64,000 bases of DNA from Stratiolaelaps scimitus (lineage: Eukaryota; Arthropoda; Arachnida; Mesostigmata; Laelapidae), in contig JABWDB010000004.1 of assembly GCA_019614645.1 (NCBI GenBank), forward strand, positions 12,710,001-12,774,000. The letters run 5' to 3'. Each line of letters begins with the position of its first letter. Position 1 is the stretch's first letter. Shown here piece by piece: positions 48,364 through 59,400 of the stretch. A program made the translations under genes and the position numbers. Below the pieces are notes generated by a model, which saw only the letters and a list, made by a program, of their open reading frames with translations, did not search any database and was not told the origin of the DNA.

Positions 48364-49511
48364 TGAAAAAAGTGAAAGTGTCGAGGAACTTATTGATGGC
48401 TGCGACTGATGCACGGTTCCACCGTCAACCCTTGTGAATATACCGACATGATCAATCAACGCAAACGTGATGTCAATTTTTCCACTGTTGTATAGGACAC
48501 GTCCACGTTGTAGACCTGCTACTGCGTCGTGGAGCGCAGGTGGACGCGGTCGATCGCGAGATGCGTTCCGCGCTTCAATCGGCTGCATGGCAGGGTCACG
48601 CGGATGTCGTTCGTCTGTTAATTGAGCGGAGCGCGTCCGTGAATCACGTGTGCAACCAGGGCGCATCGGCATTGGGCATCGCTGCTCAGGAGGGACACGC
48701 ATCGGTGGTCCGAGTTCTCTTGGCGCACGGGGCCGACGTCCACCATAGCGATCTCTGCGGCCGAACGCCGGCGCGAGTAGCGCTTAAGGCCGGACATCAG
48801 GAGGTGGCAGCTTTAATCGAGGCACATGGAGGCAACTCGCAGGGAGGACGCAGCTCCTCAAGCAACGTCAGTGGCGAGGCGGCTGAACGTGCTGAGAGGC
48901 TGGAACGGGCGGCGGCCGCTGCCCCCAGAGCGGTCCCGAGAACTCTATTGCAGCCGGCCAATAGAGATAGCTTTGCTGAGTCGGTCAGTATATGCGAATT
49001 CGTGCATTCATTCGTTATCTTCTGTAAAAGCAATACGCGAATAGTACACGCGAACAACTCATTGCCACCAAATGTTCCATATGAATGGTATGATGGTAGC
49101 GCCATACTATAACACTTCATACAAAGCGTCATATGTCATCTACATGAGGCGTCGATGGGGCTTGACCCAGGTTGTCGACCCTTGGCTTGCTATGCGACAT
49201 GCCCGAAATAACACTAGACAACAACTGTGTCGGGGTCAGGCATGTCCATAACGCTGCTTAAGCAGTAGGGAAACTTGTCGATTGAGCCTCATCTACTTTT
49301 CTTCTTTCAGTTAACGACCGGAAGTGAAAGCGGCACCGGAGAGCATAACGTAAGCTTCACAGCAATGATTCAACGGCGGGCATCACAGACAAGCAGTGCG
49401 TGTGCCGCACGTGAGCAGGGCGCCAGTTTCCAGAATTTGCGTCGAACCAAAATCGTCACCAACCCGAATTTCATCGGGGGAAGCAGCAAGAAAAAAGAAA
49501 CACCCATCTGA
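34404..49511 (+). CDS. ANKRD50: ANKRD50, NTPase and ankyrin-repeat endosomal scaffold
   Basis: Fifteen coding exons: 34404-34916, 38055-38258, 41308-41455, 42469-42674, 43870-44090, 44511-44783, 45177-45436, 45606-45932, 46036-46178, 46456-46623, 46887-47115, 47640-47851, 48177-48318, 48496-48983, 49311-49511. Every junction is GT-AG and in phase, giving 1244 residues (human about 1430). Walker A GGPGSGKT is at 46-53 and a Walker B-like [10 protein letters not shown] at 157-166. The helical NTPase arm follows ([52 protein letters not shown]). Seventeen ankyrin repeats run at about 571-1126; repeat 6 carries the CVPASQGH insertion and repeat 8 the [15 protein letters not shown] block typical of ANKRD50. 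The tail is low-complexity and ends KKETPI. Known role: the SNX27-retromer-WASH recycling route from endosomes to the plasma membrane. The start is the first in-frame ATG before the REWLF block. Confidence 0.93.
40440..40630. repeat. possible tRNA-derived repeat
   Basis: 'agtggcttaatggttaaggc' at about 40464 resembles a Pol III A box (TGGCNNAATGG). A weak B box-like 'ctcggttccccgca' follows about 70 bases later. The cloverleaf does not close, so it is not a working tRNA. It may be another SINE or a tRNA pseudogene inside the second ANKRD50 intron. Confidence 0.25.
41578..41612. repeat. (TA)n microsatellite in ANKRD50 intron
   Basis: A TA run of about 35 bases shortly after the third coding exon. 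Similar runs lie at 42155-42189 and 48336-48362 in other introns of the same gene. Confidence 0.9.
42155..42189. repeat. (TA)n microsatellite in ANKRD50 intron
   Basis: A TA run of about 35 bases, nearly uninterrupted, upstream of the fourth coding exon. Confidence 0.9.
44264..44341. repeat. near-perfect 30-bp intronic hairpin with TA loop
   Basis: Arms 44264-44293 and 44312-44341 pair at 29 of 30 positions, with one C/G mismatch. The loop is 18 bases of mainly TA, and (TA)n also flanks the left arm. It lies in the 420-base intron between coding exons 5 and 6 of ANKRD50, 170 bases before the acceptor. The total length of 78 bases matches small-RNA precursors, but the function is unknown. Confidence 0.85.
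48336..48362. repeat. (TA)n microsatellite in ANKRD50 intron
   Basis: A short TA run 18 bases after the donor of coding exon 13, within an intron of only 177 bases. Confidence 0.85.
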
Positions 49512-50207
49512 CACTTGCAGGAGCTGGCTAATGTGCCCAGACAGGAGGCAGAACTGACTGATATGGCAGCCACGCTAGAGTATGACGGTGGTCTCGTTCA
49601 GGGAAGGCCTCCGTGAAACGGCCGCAAACTACGGTCGCGGTGTACGGTACCTCTCGCAAAATAGCCGACGACACGTGCCGAACGAGATCCGATCTATCCG
49701 TGTTGTTGAGTCTGACCGAAATGTTCCACCCATCCCAGATGCGTGGGGAGCAACTCAGGTGGATTTCCAGAATTTTGTCGATATAAAATCTACCTGCCTC
49801 GGTTATGAAGTTGGACAACTTCGTGCTAGTGATTTACATGACAGCAGCGCAATGAGATTTTGCAGCATAAGCATCAACTGGGCGCTGCTAGGTTGATAAC
49901 AGGGGTTAAATTGTGCAGGAGAATATACACATTGGTAATTAGTGAATCAGAGGACGAGGATATTATCCTCAGCATCCTCACTATGCCGCGGTAGTGTATG
50001 ACTTCTTCGTTTCACGAGTGCAATTTACAATTTGCGCACGAGGGATTGATCTGAGATATTTGGCGTGATCGCCTATGTAAGCTGAATCGTTACCTATTGA
50101 CGAGCTTCTCTGAGAACGTTAAGGTGTCTGGGCGAGGGCGTTTTGCTCGAAGAAAAAAATGGCCGAAATCTGAGGTTCATATTTCCGCAGGTGAAGAGCA
50201 GGCAAAC

Positions 50208-50213
50208 AATAAA
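50208..50213 (+). terminator. candidate polyadenylation signal of ANKRD50
   Basis: This is the first AATAAA I noticed after the stop codon at 49511, giving a 3' untranslated region of about 700 bases. Assigned by position only. Confidence 0.35.
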
Positions 50214-51032
50214 GCTTCGTTTGAGAAGAGAAAAACAAATACGTCTCGGCAAAAAAAAGAACAACGGCGTCACCATATCCTATTTTCACTTAACGTCTAG
50301 ATTGGGTTTTTTCGACGGCGTGAGACACCTTAACCGTGTTCTTGTTCGGGTACGATAGCGGGAAGTTCTAGCCAAGGTGGCAACGCTATCCCTATGGAAT
50401 ATACTGTACTCTGTGTCGATAAAATATCACTTGTCTATCACAACTGCCTGCGACTGTTCAGCATTTCTATTCAACTAACGCTTTGTTCGATTTCGTGGTT
50501 TTGCACTACGAAATAATTCATTCATGACAAATAGTGGTAGAGTGTATTGGTAAACAACACAAGCACAAGTTGTGCATAATAACTGTATTTATTGTAGATG
50601 AGAGCTGACGAGAGGGCGAGAGAGAGAGAGAAAGAAAGGTCGCACATGAACGGGAGATAAAAACAATGTGAAAAACCTTCATGGTATCAAAGAATTCAGC
50701 GGATTCTTGGCAGGCCATCTGCGACGATGTGACAATATTTTACTTTACGAATCTTGTGTTGGTTTCTGATGCTTCGCGTTTGTGTTTTGAGCCGCGGGCA
50801 ATCTCTTTGAATGCGAGATCGAGTTCTGTTCAGAAAGCGTTGATTATAGTGCACAGAGGCATGGTTAGCATTCAGACAGCGTGATGTTTAGATGATAGTT
50901 TTCAGAAGGATAAATAATACAAAAAAACGCAATTCGCCAAAGTTTAGAGGTTCCCCTTGCTTCACACAGTTAGCTCGACTGCTCACAATTGAAGCACTCC
51001 TAGCTAGATACAGTGAATATTTAGAGACGCAG

Positions 51033-51034
<2 letters not shown>

Positions 51035-51100
<66 letters not shown>
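51035..51100. repeat. long (TA)n microsatellite
   Basis: About 66 uninterrupted bases of TA, the longest simple repeat in the window and probably polymorphic. Confidence 0.95.
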
Positions 51101-51102
<2 letters not shown>

Positions 51103-53520
51103 TATTGTATCATCTAGAAAAATGATGCGGGTCTATTGTAGTAATGTTATTATAGTGATGTTGACACCTTCCCATTGACGAGGGCAGAGGAGCTATAGTA
51201 TTAAACAGACAAGTGACGAGACTAACTGATATGTAACGAATAATTAACGTATGTGTTCCGACATACCGGTGTTTCGTTAAATGACTGGCTGGTATTGTTA
51301 CGAGATTGTGATCGTCATCTATGTCGACAGAATAATCATACCGAATGAATAGCTATTATTATTTTGCTGATACCATTGAGATACCTGCAATAATGTGCCT
51401 TCTCAGTTGAGAGTTTCCGGGCTAATTATTCCACGCAAATTATATTTGCCAAGTTCGGTCGGTAGACTTCCAGCCTGGATCTCTACCAGTGGAGATTTGC
51501 CAAAAAAAAAACAAAAAAAGGCTTCCTTTCCCAATACGATAAGGATCCCCTACAATTGCGTTCAGGAAGCAAAATCTCACCAAATCACGATTTCATCTAT
51601 TAATTTCGAATCGTATATATTGCACCGCTATCAGAACCTTGCATAGCTATCGAAGTATAAATAGTTTTCTTGACGTTTTAATGTAACGTTGTGTCAACCC
51701 TATCACTTTACTATTGGTGATCAGTTCTCGCCGAGATACGTGATGAGACTTTGCTTCGCCGACGATCGATGATTTTTGGCGATTATTTGTGCTGCGGTTG
51801 CGATCTGTATGATATCATAGATTTAGTCCGAGTGTGTACAGAATGTGGCTCTCAGCTTTGGACGAATGACGAACGAATACGCGCTTGACCTGTGAACAAA
51901 TGTATAATTTTTCACCGCATGATTATCTATGCCAGATTACGTCTAATTAACGATGAACAGGCGCAAACGAATTTTTGTAGCTCGATCAATTGTGTGAATA
52001 GTGAGGTGAGCTGAACCGTAATCGTTGTGCCGTCACTCCTGATCGTCGGGATCTTACTGGTATTTTGGGCAATGACCATCTCAGAAATAATCAACCACTA
52101 GACAATAGTAATATCAATCATTAGGACATGAAAATTACACAATAGGCAATCGACAATTTGTGGCATTACCGAGTAGTGCGAATCTATATTGACAACGTGA
52201 CTGTGCAATTTGAGAGAAATTACAATTGTCAGAATGGATGCACAAAACAGTCACCCAGTAACGACATGCGGATAATACGTGAAACACGTAGAAAGATGAT
52301 GAAAGCGATGAACCCCTAAGCGGAACTAAAATGCAACTGCGGCTGGTGGAAAATGATTCTGATGAAAGAAAATATATATAAAAAAAACACACACACACAC
52401 ACACAATCGATGTGAAATATTCCTGAATAACAATAATAACAAAGTAGATAACTTATGGGGCAATTTTCATGTTTTGAGAAAAAAAATACAACAAAACCAC
52501 CTTCGATCAACTCGTGTTCTTGTTTTCTGATTAATTCTGCGTGTGTATTTATCATATATTTTTTTTTCAGGATTACGCACATGTATCTCTGCGTGGTGCA
52601 AACCGTTAGTTTACGTTGGTGTGGTGAATCGAGTAACGGATGCTTTCGCTAGCTTAAAGGACATCTGGTTAGATCGGCAAATTACATAATAGCAGCTTCT
52701 CCATCAATTCCCAGCTGATTCATACCTGTCCTGGCTGAAATGAAATTTATCTTCGTATTGGCTAATTTCTGTTTCCACCACTAACGTTACAGGAGATAAA
52801 TCAGCGTTCGTGTGTCAGCTTACATCGTCCTCAAAAGATACACTCGAAAAATGTATTTTTTCTCGATGCGATAGCCACACACACACACACACACCCATAG
52901 AAAAAATTCGTTTCCAGTTGGGAAAAAGGGTGAATTTGCGACTAAACATAGGCGTCTTGAATTCTAAGGTTACCCCCCCCCCCTTTCCTAACTAGAAACG
53001 CACATGCATTTCCTAACCGTAGACCCACGTAGTACCCTAGAGTAAGGCTAATTCTACTCGTGCCTGCCCCCGCCGCCCTGTACATTCAATACACGCATAG
53101 TTCATGTTGCAAATTTATATATTTACATCATACATTTATCTGTACATATCAACAAAGCAAAAACAAAAACGTTACCGTGTGTACCTAATTTCATCACAGA
53201 ATCTTTGTCGAACCGAGAACCTCTACTGGCCTTTGTCTTTATAGGCTATTTTTTGAATCCCCTTAGTGTAAACAAATCTCTTTGGCTGTGCTGTATTACC
53301 TTGCGCGCCTACGCGGCTCTCATCCACACACAGATGGAGCCGTCCTTCTCGACATCAGCTTAAAGTCATATACCCCCCCCCCCCCCGCCCCCATATTTGG
53401 CTGAAGACACGATAGCTTCTCCACAACACAGCGCTGCATGGGTCGGCATTCATCGATTTCCTCTGAGTGGCCATTGAGTTCTCGTCGCTATGTCGCGCTA
53501 GATTGCTCACGCCTCAACAC

Positions 53521-55175
53521 TCAGCCATGGTAACCATATCCACCGAGACCAAGACCGCCATAGCCTCCATGACCGCCATAGTGGCCCCCGAGTCCTCCAT
53601 AGTGGCCGTGATTGATCTTGGATCCGTACGAGAACGCCCTGCCTACGGGATAGTGGCCGTAACCACCCCCGTAGCCGCCCCCGTAGCCACCACCGTAACC
53701 GCCTCCGAAGCCTCCATAGCCACCGATTCCGCCCAGCCCGAGATGACCGCCGGCGATGGCGCAGCCCACGAAAGCAGCCAACAGAACAGCGAGCTGAAAT
53801 TAATGCGAAAGATCTTCATTTATCACTTGGTGAGACGAAGCATATCACCTTGACAGCTGTCTAGCTTTTACAGCGATCAAACAACTACATAATGAATCAG
53901 GCTAAGGAAGAAAGCACTGTGTGTTCTATACGAGCCAACTAAACATTGCCAACTTAGATCCCGATAACGAGGCCATTTGATGTTCGACTTGAGTACACAA
54001 AGCTTACCACAATTCACACGAAGGCATATACTCCTTGACAATTTCAACTGATTCACTGTGAGTTTACAATGCGAAAATTGCTTCTGTAACAACCGCAGTT
54101 AGATTACCATAGATTGAGCATTCGAATAGGCAACGGCTCGGCATGGTTTGATTAGTAAGTAGACGTTTAAACGCTGTACAATCAATGTACATAACTGAGT
54201 CAGGGCAATGTCCGAGCATCCGTAATCTAGTAAAATACTAAATAGCTTCTTCGTCGTCTATGAGTTCCTCATTCAGATGTGAACAACGTGTTACTGGACA
54301 TACCCTACGACCTAAACGGTGCTGCCCTTTTCTTTCGGGGACCAGAGATCGTCTCATAATTTCTAATCATTACATCGTACGCGCAGAATTGGATAAATGG
54401 GCGTGCTAATAAAACGCGAAACTCGTGCACCGTCGTACACCATTACTCATTAGTGGACCCCACTACGATCGGAGTTCTCGATATGATGTTTCGATGTTTC
54501 CGTTAGTTTCTAGGAAAGACCCGAATCGCGAAAGACGCGTACCATACGGCGCACATAACGCAGATGGTTTTTTCATTGCGAGACAATTTTGTTTCGTTTT
54601 CACTTCGTGTAAGTGTATTGCCTCACACCAGCGTGGATTCACTTTCATTTCTCTAATGCTATTCAATGTCAGCAGAGCATACGTGTTTTGAGATATCTCT
54701 GAAATGCCATAAATTAGCTCAGGTGACACGCCACCAATTCATCAACGCTACTGCTTCCCACGCTGTGTAGATTCACGTTCGTCAATGCACAGAGCAACCA
54801 ATCAAGGTAACTATCCACTTGTTAGTTGTTGCCGGCCAGCTAATTATACCGAATATCATTTGATGGCGTTATAATCCACTCCAACACATTATTTTTATAA
54901 TGCACTCAAGTGCAAGTTAAAAAGTATGATGACACTAAAAGGGTCGAGTACTCCCACAGCACTCGAACGTCGAAGAATCAAGAACCGTGTGTAGTGAGTG
55001 ATAGCGGTGGCTCGCGTCCACAGATTTACACAATGTATACGTTCCTGTAATGATGTGTCCTGTAATTAACTAACTCATTGAACAAAGGAGCCTTTCTGCG
55101 CTCCGGAGCGCGCTCGAAATCAAATCAACTCCGCTCCATTGCTCCACTCTCCTATTGACTTACCGCGCACTTCAT
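53521..55175 (-). CDS. secreted glycine-rich protein, cuticle-like
   Basis: Two exons on the minus strand: 55175-55164 (codes only MKCA, followed by GTAAGT) and 53793-53521 (after a TTTCAG acceptor, ending TGA). The phase is 0 and the product is 94 residues. Joining them gives a textbook signal peptide, MKCALAVLLAAFVGCAIA, which neither exon supplies alone. The mature part is glycine-rich, with a tandem GGGY block (about four units), then GHYPVGRAFSYGSKINHGHYGG and further GGH/GGY/GGL motifs. Gly-Tyr-rich secreted proteins of this layout are typical of arthropod cuticle; some are antimicrobial, so the role is inferred. No chitin-binding consensus is present. The intron is about 1.37 kb. Few alternatives exist for the first exon given the exact fit. 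Confidence 0.82.
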
Positions 55176-55246
55176 GTTGCTAATGTTTGGCTGTACCTGC
55201 ACAATCCTGCACACAACGTATTGTAAAGTAGATCTGCCACCACGCA

Positions 55247-55253
55247 TTATATA
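55247..55253 (-). promoter_or_regulatory. TATA box of the glycine-rich protein gene
   Basis: On the minus strand TATATAA lies about 70 bases upstream of the ATG at 55175. Transcription would start near 55220, giving a leader of about 45 bases. A TATA box is usual for arthropod cuticle-type genes with strong stage-specific expression. Confidence 0.5.
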
Positions 55254-56035
55254 TGTGTGGCAGCTCAGTGTGTTTATGCATGTGTGTGCGCGCTCATGCA
55301 GTTTATCCAGTCTTCTTTTTCTCTCTCTGTCTCTCTCCCATTTGAAAGTCAACATCGCGCCCCCAGTCCCCAACGCCGTCCCAATACAACAATGCCCAGC
55401 CACTATACGATAAGCGGGCGATACGCAAAACGAAGTTGAACGCAGCCTTCAATTTCAACGTCACCGTCATCCAGCACACCTCGTGTCACCACCAGCATCT
55501 CCTCCTCTCCACTGGCGTTTTCTTTCCACAGATGAAGATTAGACTTTGCGCCAACGTTAACCGTAGTCATTATTATTGTTAGTGCTGTTCACTGCCGGCC
55601 CCGTCAGCTCGCCTCCCCGCGTTGTTACACATTTTCTGAGCACTTTGCACTCTCTCTGTCTCTCTCTCTCTCTGTAGCTTGCGCGCGCGCGTTTTATCCA
55701 TTTTAGCGCGATTTCGTGCTGTTCGTTTGCTCGTTGACCAATGATTTTCTTGTTGATTCATGTTGCCGCGGCGTCTCATGTACAAATGTAATAATACCAG
55801 TATTTGAATCTGACATTGTAACTCGACTTTTTCTTCCTAGTTTGGCACTTTTTTTTTAGTTGTTGCTACCAGCCAGCATAGCGAGCTACCGCCCAGCATA
55901 TAGCATATAGAATCAACCATTCAGATTAGAGCGATTATGGGAGTGCCGAAATTCGCTCACCCCGACACCACCACACCCAGCAGCTGGCCAGTTCAGTTTT
56001 TTTGGTGCAGCTTCGGGGGCACGGGCTCACAGAGA

Positions 56036-56061
56036 GGCAGGCAGGCAGGCAGGCAGGCAGG
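56036..56061. repeat. (GGCA)n microsatellite
   Basis: About six and a half GGCA units, followed by a related GCCA run to about 56080. Confidence 0.9.
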
Positions 56062-56259
56062 TGGCCAGCCAGCCAGCCATTCAGCCAGAGACCTTATAAC
56101 GCCGCCGCAGAGACGAATAGCGTGATCAGCCACTCCGTCGAATACGTTACCGACAACGGAGGAAGAAAGAACATAAGAAAGTAGAAGTCCGAGAATTATC
56201 GGACAAGGATAATAATCAAACAGAAGAAATGAAGATTGCTGATTGCTAACGCCGCCTAC

Positions 56260-56279
56260 GCCGCCGCCGCCGCCGCCGC
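56260..56279. repeat. (CCG)n run
   Basis: About seven CCG units in GC-rich DNA. Together with the GGCA run and the CT tracts at 55640-55670, it marks 55.4-56.4 kb as a possible CpG-rich regulatory island, although no transcript can be assigned. Confidence 0.85.
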
Positions 56280-57039
56280 ACGGCTTGTTGGTCAGCAAGT
56301 TAGCTATATGGCAGCCGGCGGCCGTACGCAAACTTAGTCATTATCTTTTGCTTAACGTTAGGGTTGAGCAAATGCGGACTGCGGAAGACAATAGATAGTT
56401 AGATGTCGTAGCAATAGACGGAATTACCGTTGCTTGTATTTCCTTCGCTCGCCTAGTAGTTTACGGAAATTTCGCCCGTAAAACAGCCGGGACTGTGTAA
56501 ACGAGAAGTGAGGGGCTCGGGCAACGCTAAACCGTAAACGCCCCCCAACCGATGACGAGAGTTGTGCCATTCGTTTAGACATCTAATTAGTTCGAGCGGT
56601 AGCAAACAATTCTGGGTTCGGTCGCTTGACCCCCTGTCCCCCTCCTCTGTAACCCACGCGGTTCAGCTAATGACAAGTTTCAATGTTTCTCATTACCAGA
56701 AAGATGGTTAATTTTTATAATGATTCTTTATTTCATATAATTGCCGAGATATCGTACGTATTCGGGCGACTTCGTTAGCCGGTTAACGTGTCGGCGAGCC
56801 TGCCGCTGAACTGTTGATTCTGGGGTTACCCCGGGATGCAAGTCCGCATCTCGAACAAAAAAACAATCGTATTTTGCAAAATCGTTCAACATCGCCCAGT
56901 AGTAGTACTATTGTTGTCGGGTTAAGACGCAAGTTCTAAAAAAAGTTGGAAAACTTGCGTCAAGTATTCAAATCGGGTCCTGCGGTGGAACGCCGAAAGA
57001 GAGATTGCAGGAGTTTACGATGTCTCGGGTCCAGAAAAC

Positions 57040-57200
57040 CAACGCCTTCTTACGACTTGTTATAGCTTGCTACACGGAGGTATACGGGTTCGAGCCCAGC
57101 CGTTGCGCATTTGCATTTAAAGCGGTTTGTCTCATGGGGCAATGCCAAAAGCAGTTATACCGTAGATCGGGTTAAATGTTAGCTGAGTGTCAGCGCGGAA
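57040..57200 (+). repeat. SINE family B
   Basis: This is the plus-strand copy: 'acgggttcgagcccagcc' (B box), 'gttgcgcatttgcatttaaa', 'gggcaatgccaaaagcagtt' and 'gttaaatgttagctgagtgt' in the family order. The tRNA-like head upstream of 57070 is diverged. Confidence 0.65.
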
Positions 57201-59266
57201 AATTTACTTTAGCTTATTACCAAATTTCACAGGAGACATTTAGTATCTCAACTTCTCATAACGGAGATTGAAATTGTGGCTCCGGCTGTTTGCTGTTTCC
57301 ATATAACAAAGGCGTTTCATTACCCGCTTGAATACGCACCATCGTGGGTTCAACATAGAATACATACTGCTTAGTGTTTTCGCTTAGATTAATTGCGGTA
57401 ACCAATTAACTTTAAGAGTAATAATTAATAATAATAATAATAATAATGCTAATAAATATATTGATAATACATGAAATTTACCGACTTTTATAACATTCAT
57501 GGATGGCATAAGGCTCAGCGGATATAGCATATTTACATACTTGACGAATCTCAGCGATAGTACAAAAAAAGACTATGAACTCGGCAATGCCATAAATGAA
57601 TACAAGCTAAGGATCGCGTAGCGTTGAGATGAGGCCTTTTTTAAATCCAAATTTGTCAGTTTCTATAAAAAAACAAAGTATCAGATAAAAAGGCACAAAT
57701 CATATGAAGAAGAATATGAATGTTTTACTACAAATAAACACTCACATTGAATTATTTTATTTGAATTCTAATAGTTTCGTAGCCATCTAGCCGTAGACGT
57801 ATTTCACAGTCTTTCGCAATTTTTAATCCATAATTATTTTACGGTATACACACACCTACAAGTGTGTGTGTGTGTATATGTATGTTTGTTGCTGTTCACT
57901 AGATTCAAAATACGAACTATTCCACAGAAAACTGTCGACCCTTCACCAATCGTCACCATTACGCGTAATGGTCACCGTAATCGGATGGATAACGGCCTTC
58001 TGCCGTGGCTCAGCACAATAGACCGTCTCTCCGTATTGACACATCTGTCTGCCCGGTTCATCAAGTTGGTTCTGGGCGACGCAACCACGTCAGCATCAAA
58101 CGGTCAACAACACGTTGGAATGGAAGACTTTCGATTCTTGAGAAGATCTGGTAGTCTTTACCACAAGTACCCTGTGGATAGGAGGTTAAGATGAGGGGAG
58201 CGGATCGTTCCCATACGTGGCCCCCAAATATGAATGAATGGATGAAAAAAGCCTCGGTCGCTGACAATGTTACTCGCTACTTTTTGAAATCGGGTCTTCG
58301 AATAGTTTGAAGTGGGCTTCATCGGCTACATCGACAGCGAATTTTAAGATAACTCGCGTGTTGTGTGTCAGTGTGAACTTGTGCGTTGTGTGCGTGATCG
58401 ATTCCAATTTCTCTATTGTTATTCAATGCATGTGTATATCAGCTCTTGATTGTTTTGGTGTCCTAATGTCAACTACACTCACAGTGAACTCCGCCGGTGT
58501 CCTACACTTGTAGCCCGCTCCCTATTTCTGTCTAGGCCGAAAACCTGGTTGACCGGCTCATTTTCGGAGATATATGTAGATCTTGTAATAGGACTTGAAG
58601 TGTCAAAGTCAGGCCATCTCTAACGTGACCGGAGGAATTAGTACTTAGACATCGGCGCAAGTGTTAGATACGCACTAGTTAAATATAACGTATGTAGTAT
58701 CATATGGCGATAGATATGAGTGCCACAAGCTACTGTTAGACCCTAACGCAAGCATTAACAAGCATCGATTCGCATATGGGTTCTATAGTATAAACCGGGC
58801 ACGTTATAGTTCCAAATTCCCGGAGTTGACACTGCGCCATCGCGGCGTATCATGCGCGTGCGAGTCCAGGTATTGTCATCTGAATAGAGTGAAACCTACG
58901 TCGACACAGATACCATTTACTGGGTCAAACGAAAGCTTACAGATTTTCGGCAGTATGTATCTGCATATATAACGGAGAGGCAAAAATACGCTTGGACTGT
59001 TATTGATGAAATATGGGCATATACAGTCCGGCAGGAAACAGCGTCGCCAATATATATATATATATACAGATGACATCATATGTCATGGTTCGTCCAGGTA
59101 CAGTTGATTAGGTATGATCACGCTAAGTCGTATTAGGAATTCTTGGTTTCTTTTTACACTTCACCAAAGGACGTTGGTTCGTATGGCGCCGCCGTTCATT
59201 AAGCGAAATTGAGTCAACATAGTTCTGTTGCCTTCAGGTTTCTCTTTACGTGACTGCTCCCTGCAG

Positions 59267-59400
59267 AACCAGAAAGGCTCCCGACAACGACACTCTGCGG
59301 GGCCCGTCCGAGCGGCCTGTCGCTGCGAGCGCTCAATGGAACGGGCACTTATTTCAGCCTGGTCCAGCCGAACACATGGCCAAATCCCGATGCCATCTAA
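59267..59400 (+). CDS. candidate orphan internal exon
   Basis: A 134-base GC-rich block sits between a strong acceptor (ccctgcag) and a donor (GTATGC) in AT-rich surroundings. One frame is open throughout, entering at codon position three and leaving in phase 1. It reads ...APDNDTLRGPSERPVAASAQ and then WNGHLFQPGPAEHMAKSRCH. A second frame is also open, so coding is not proven. No neighbour exons were found; it might belong to a gene running off the right edge or to one with very long introns. Confidence 0.25.

Larger units (their letters stand above)
49512..53520. other. gene-free stretch, convergent 3' ends
   Basis: This separates the ANKRD50 stop from the stop of the minus-strand glycine-rich gene. 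No exon is supported. It contains a polyadenylation signal (50208), a long (TA)n run (51035-51100), CA/TG runs near 52388-52404 and 52876-52893, and poly-C runs near 52973-52982 and 53372-53388. Confidence 0.55.

Noticed and set aside
49145..49270. tRNA-like segment in the last ANKRD50 intron
   Set aside because: Only a weak B box-like 'gggtcaagcccc' on the minus strand; no A box and no match to the two SINE families.
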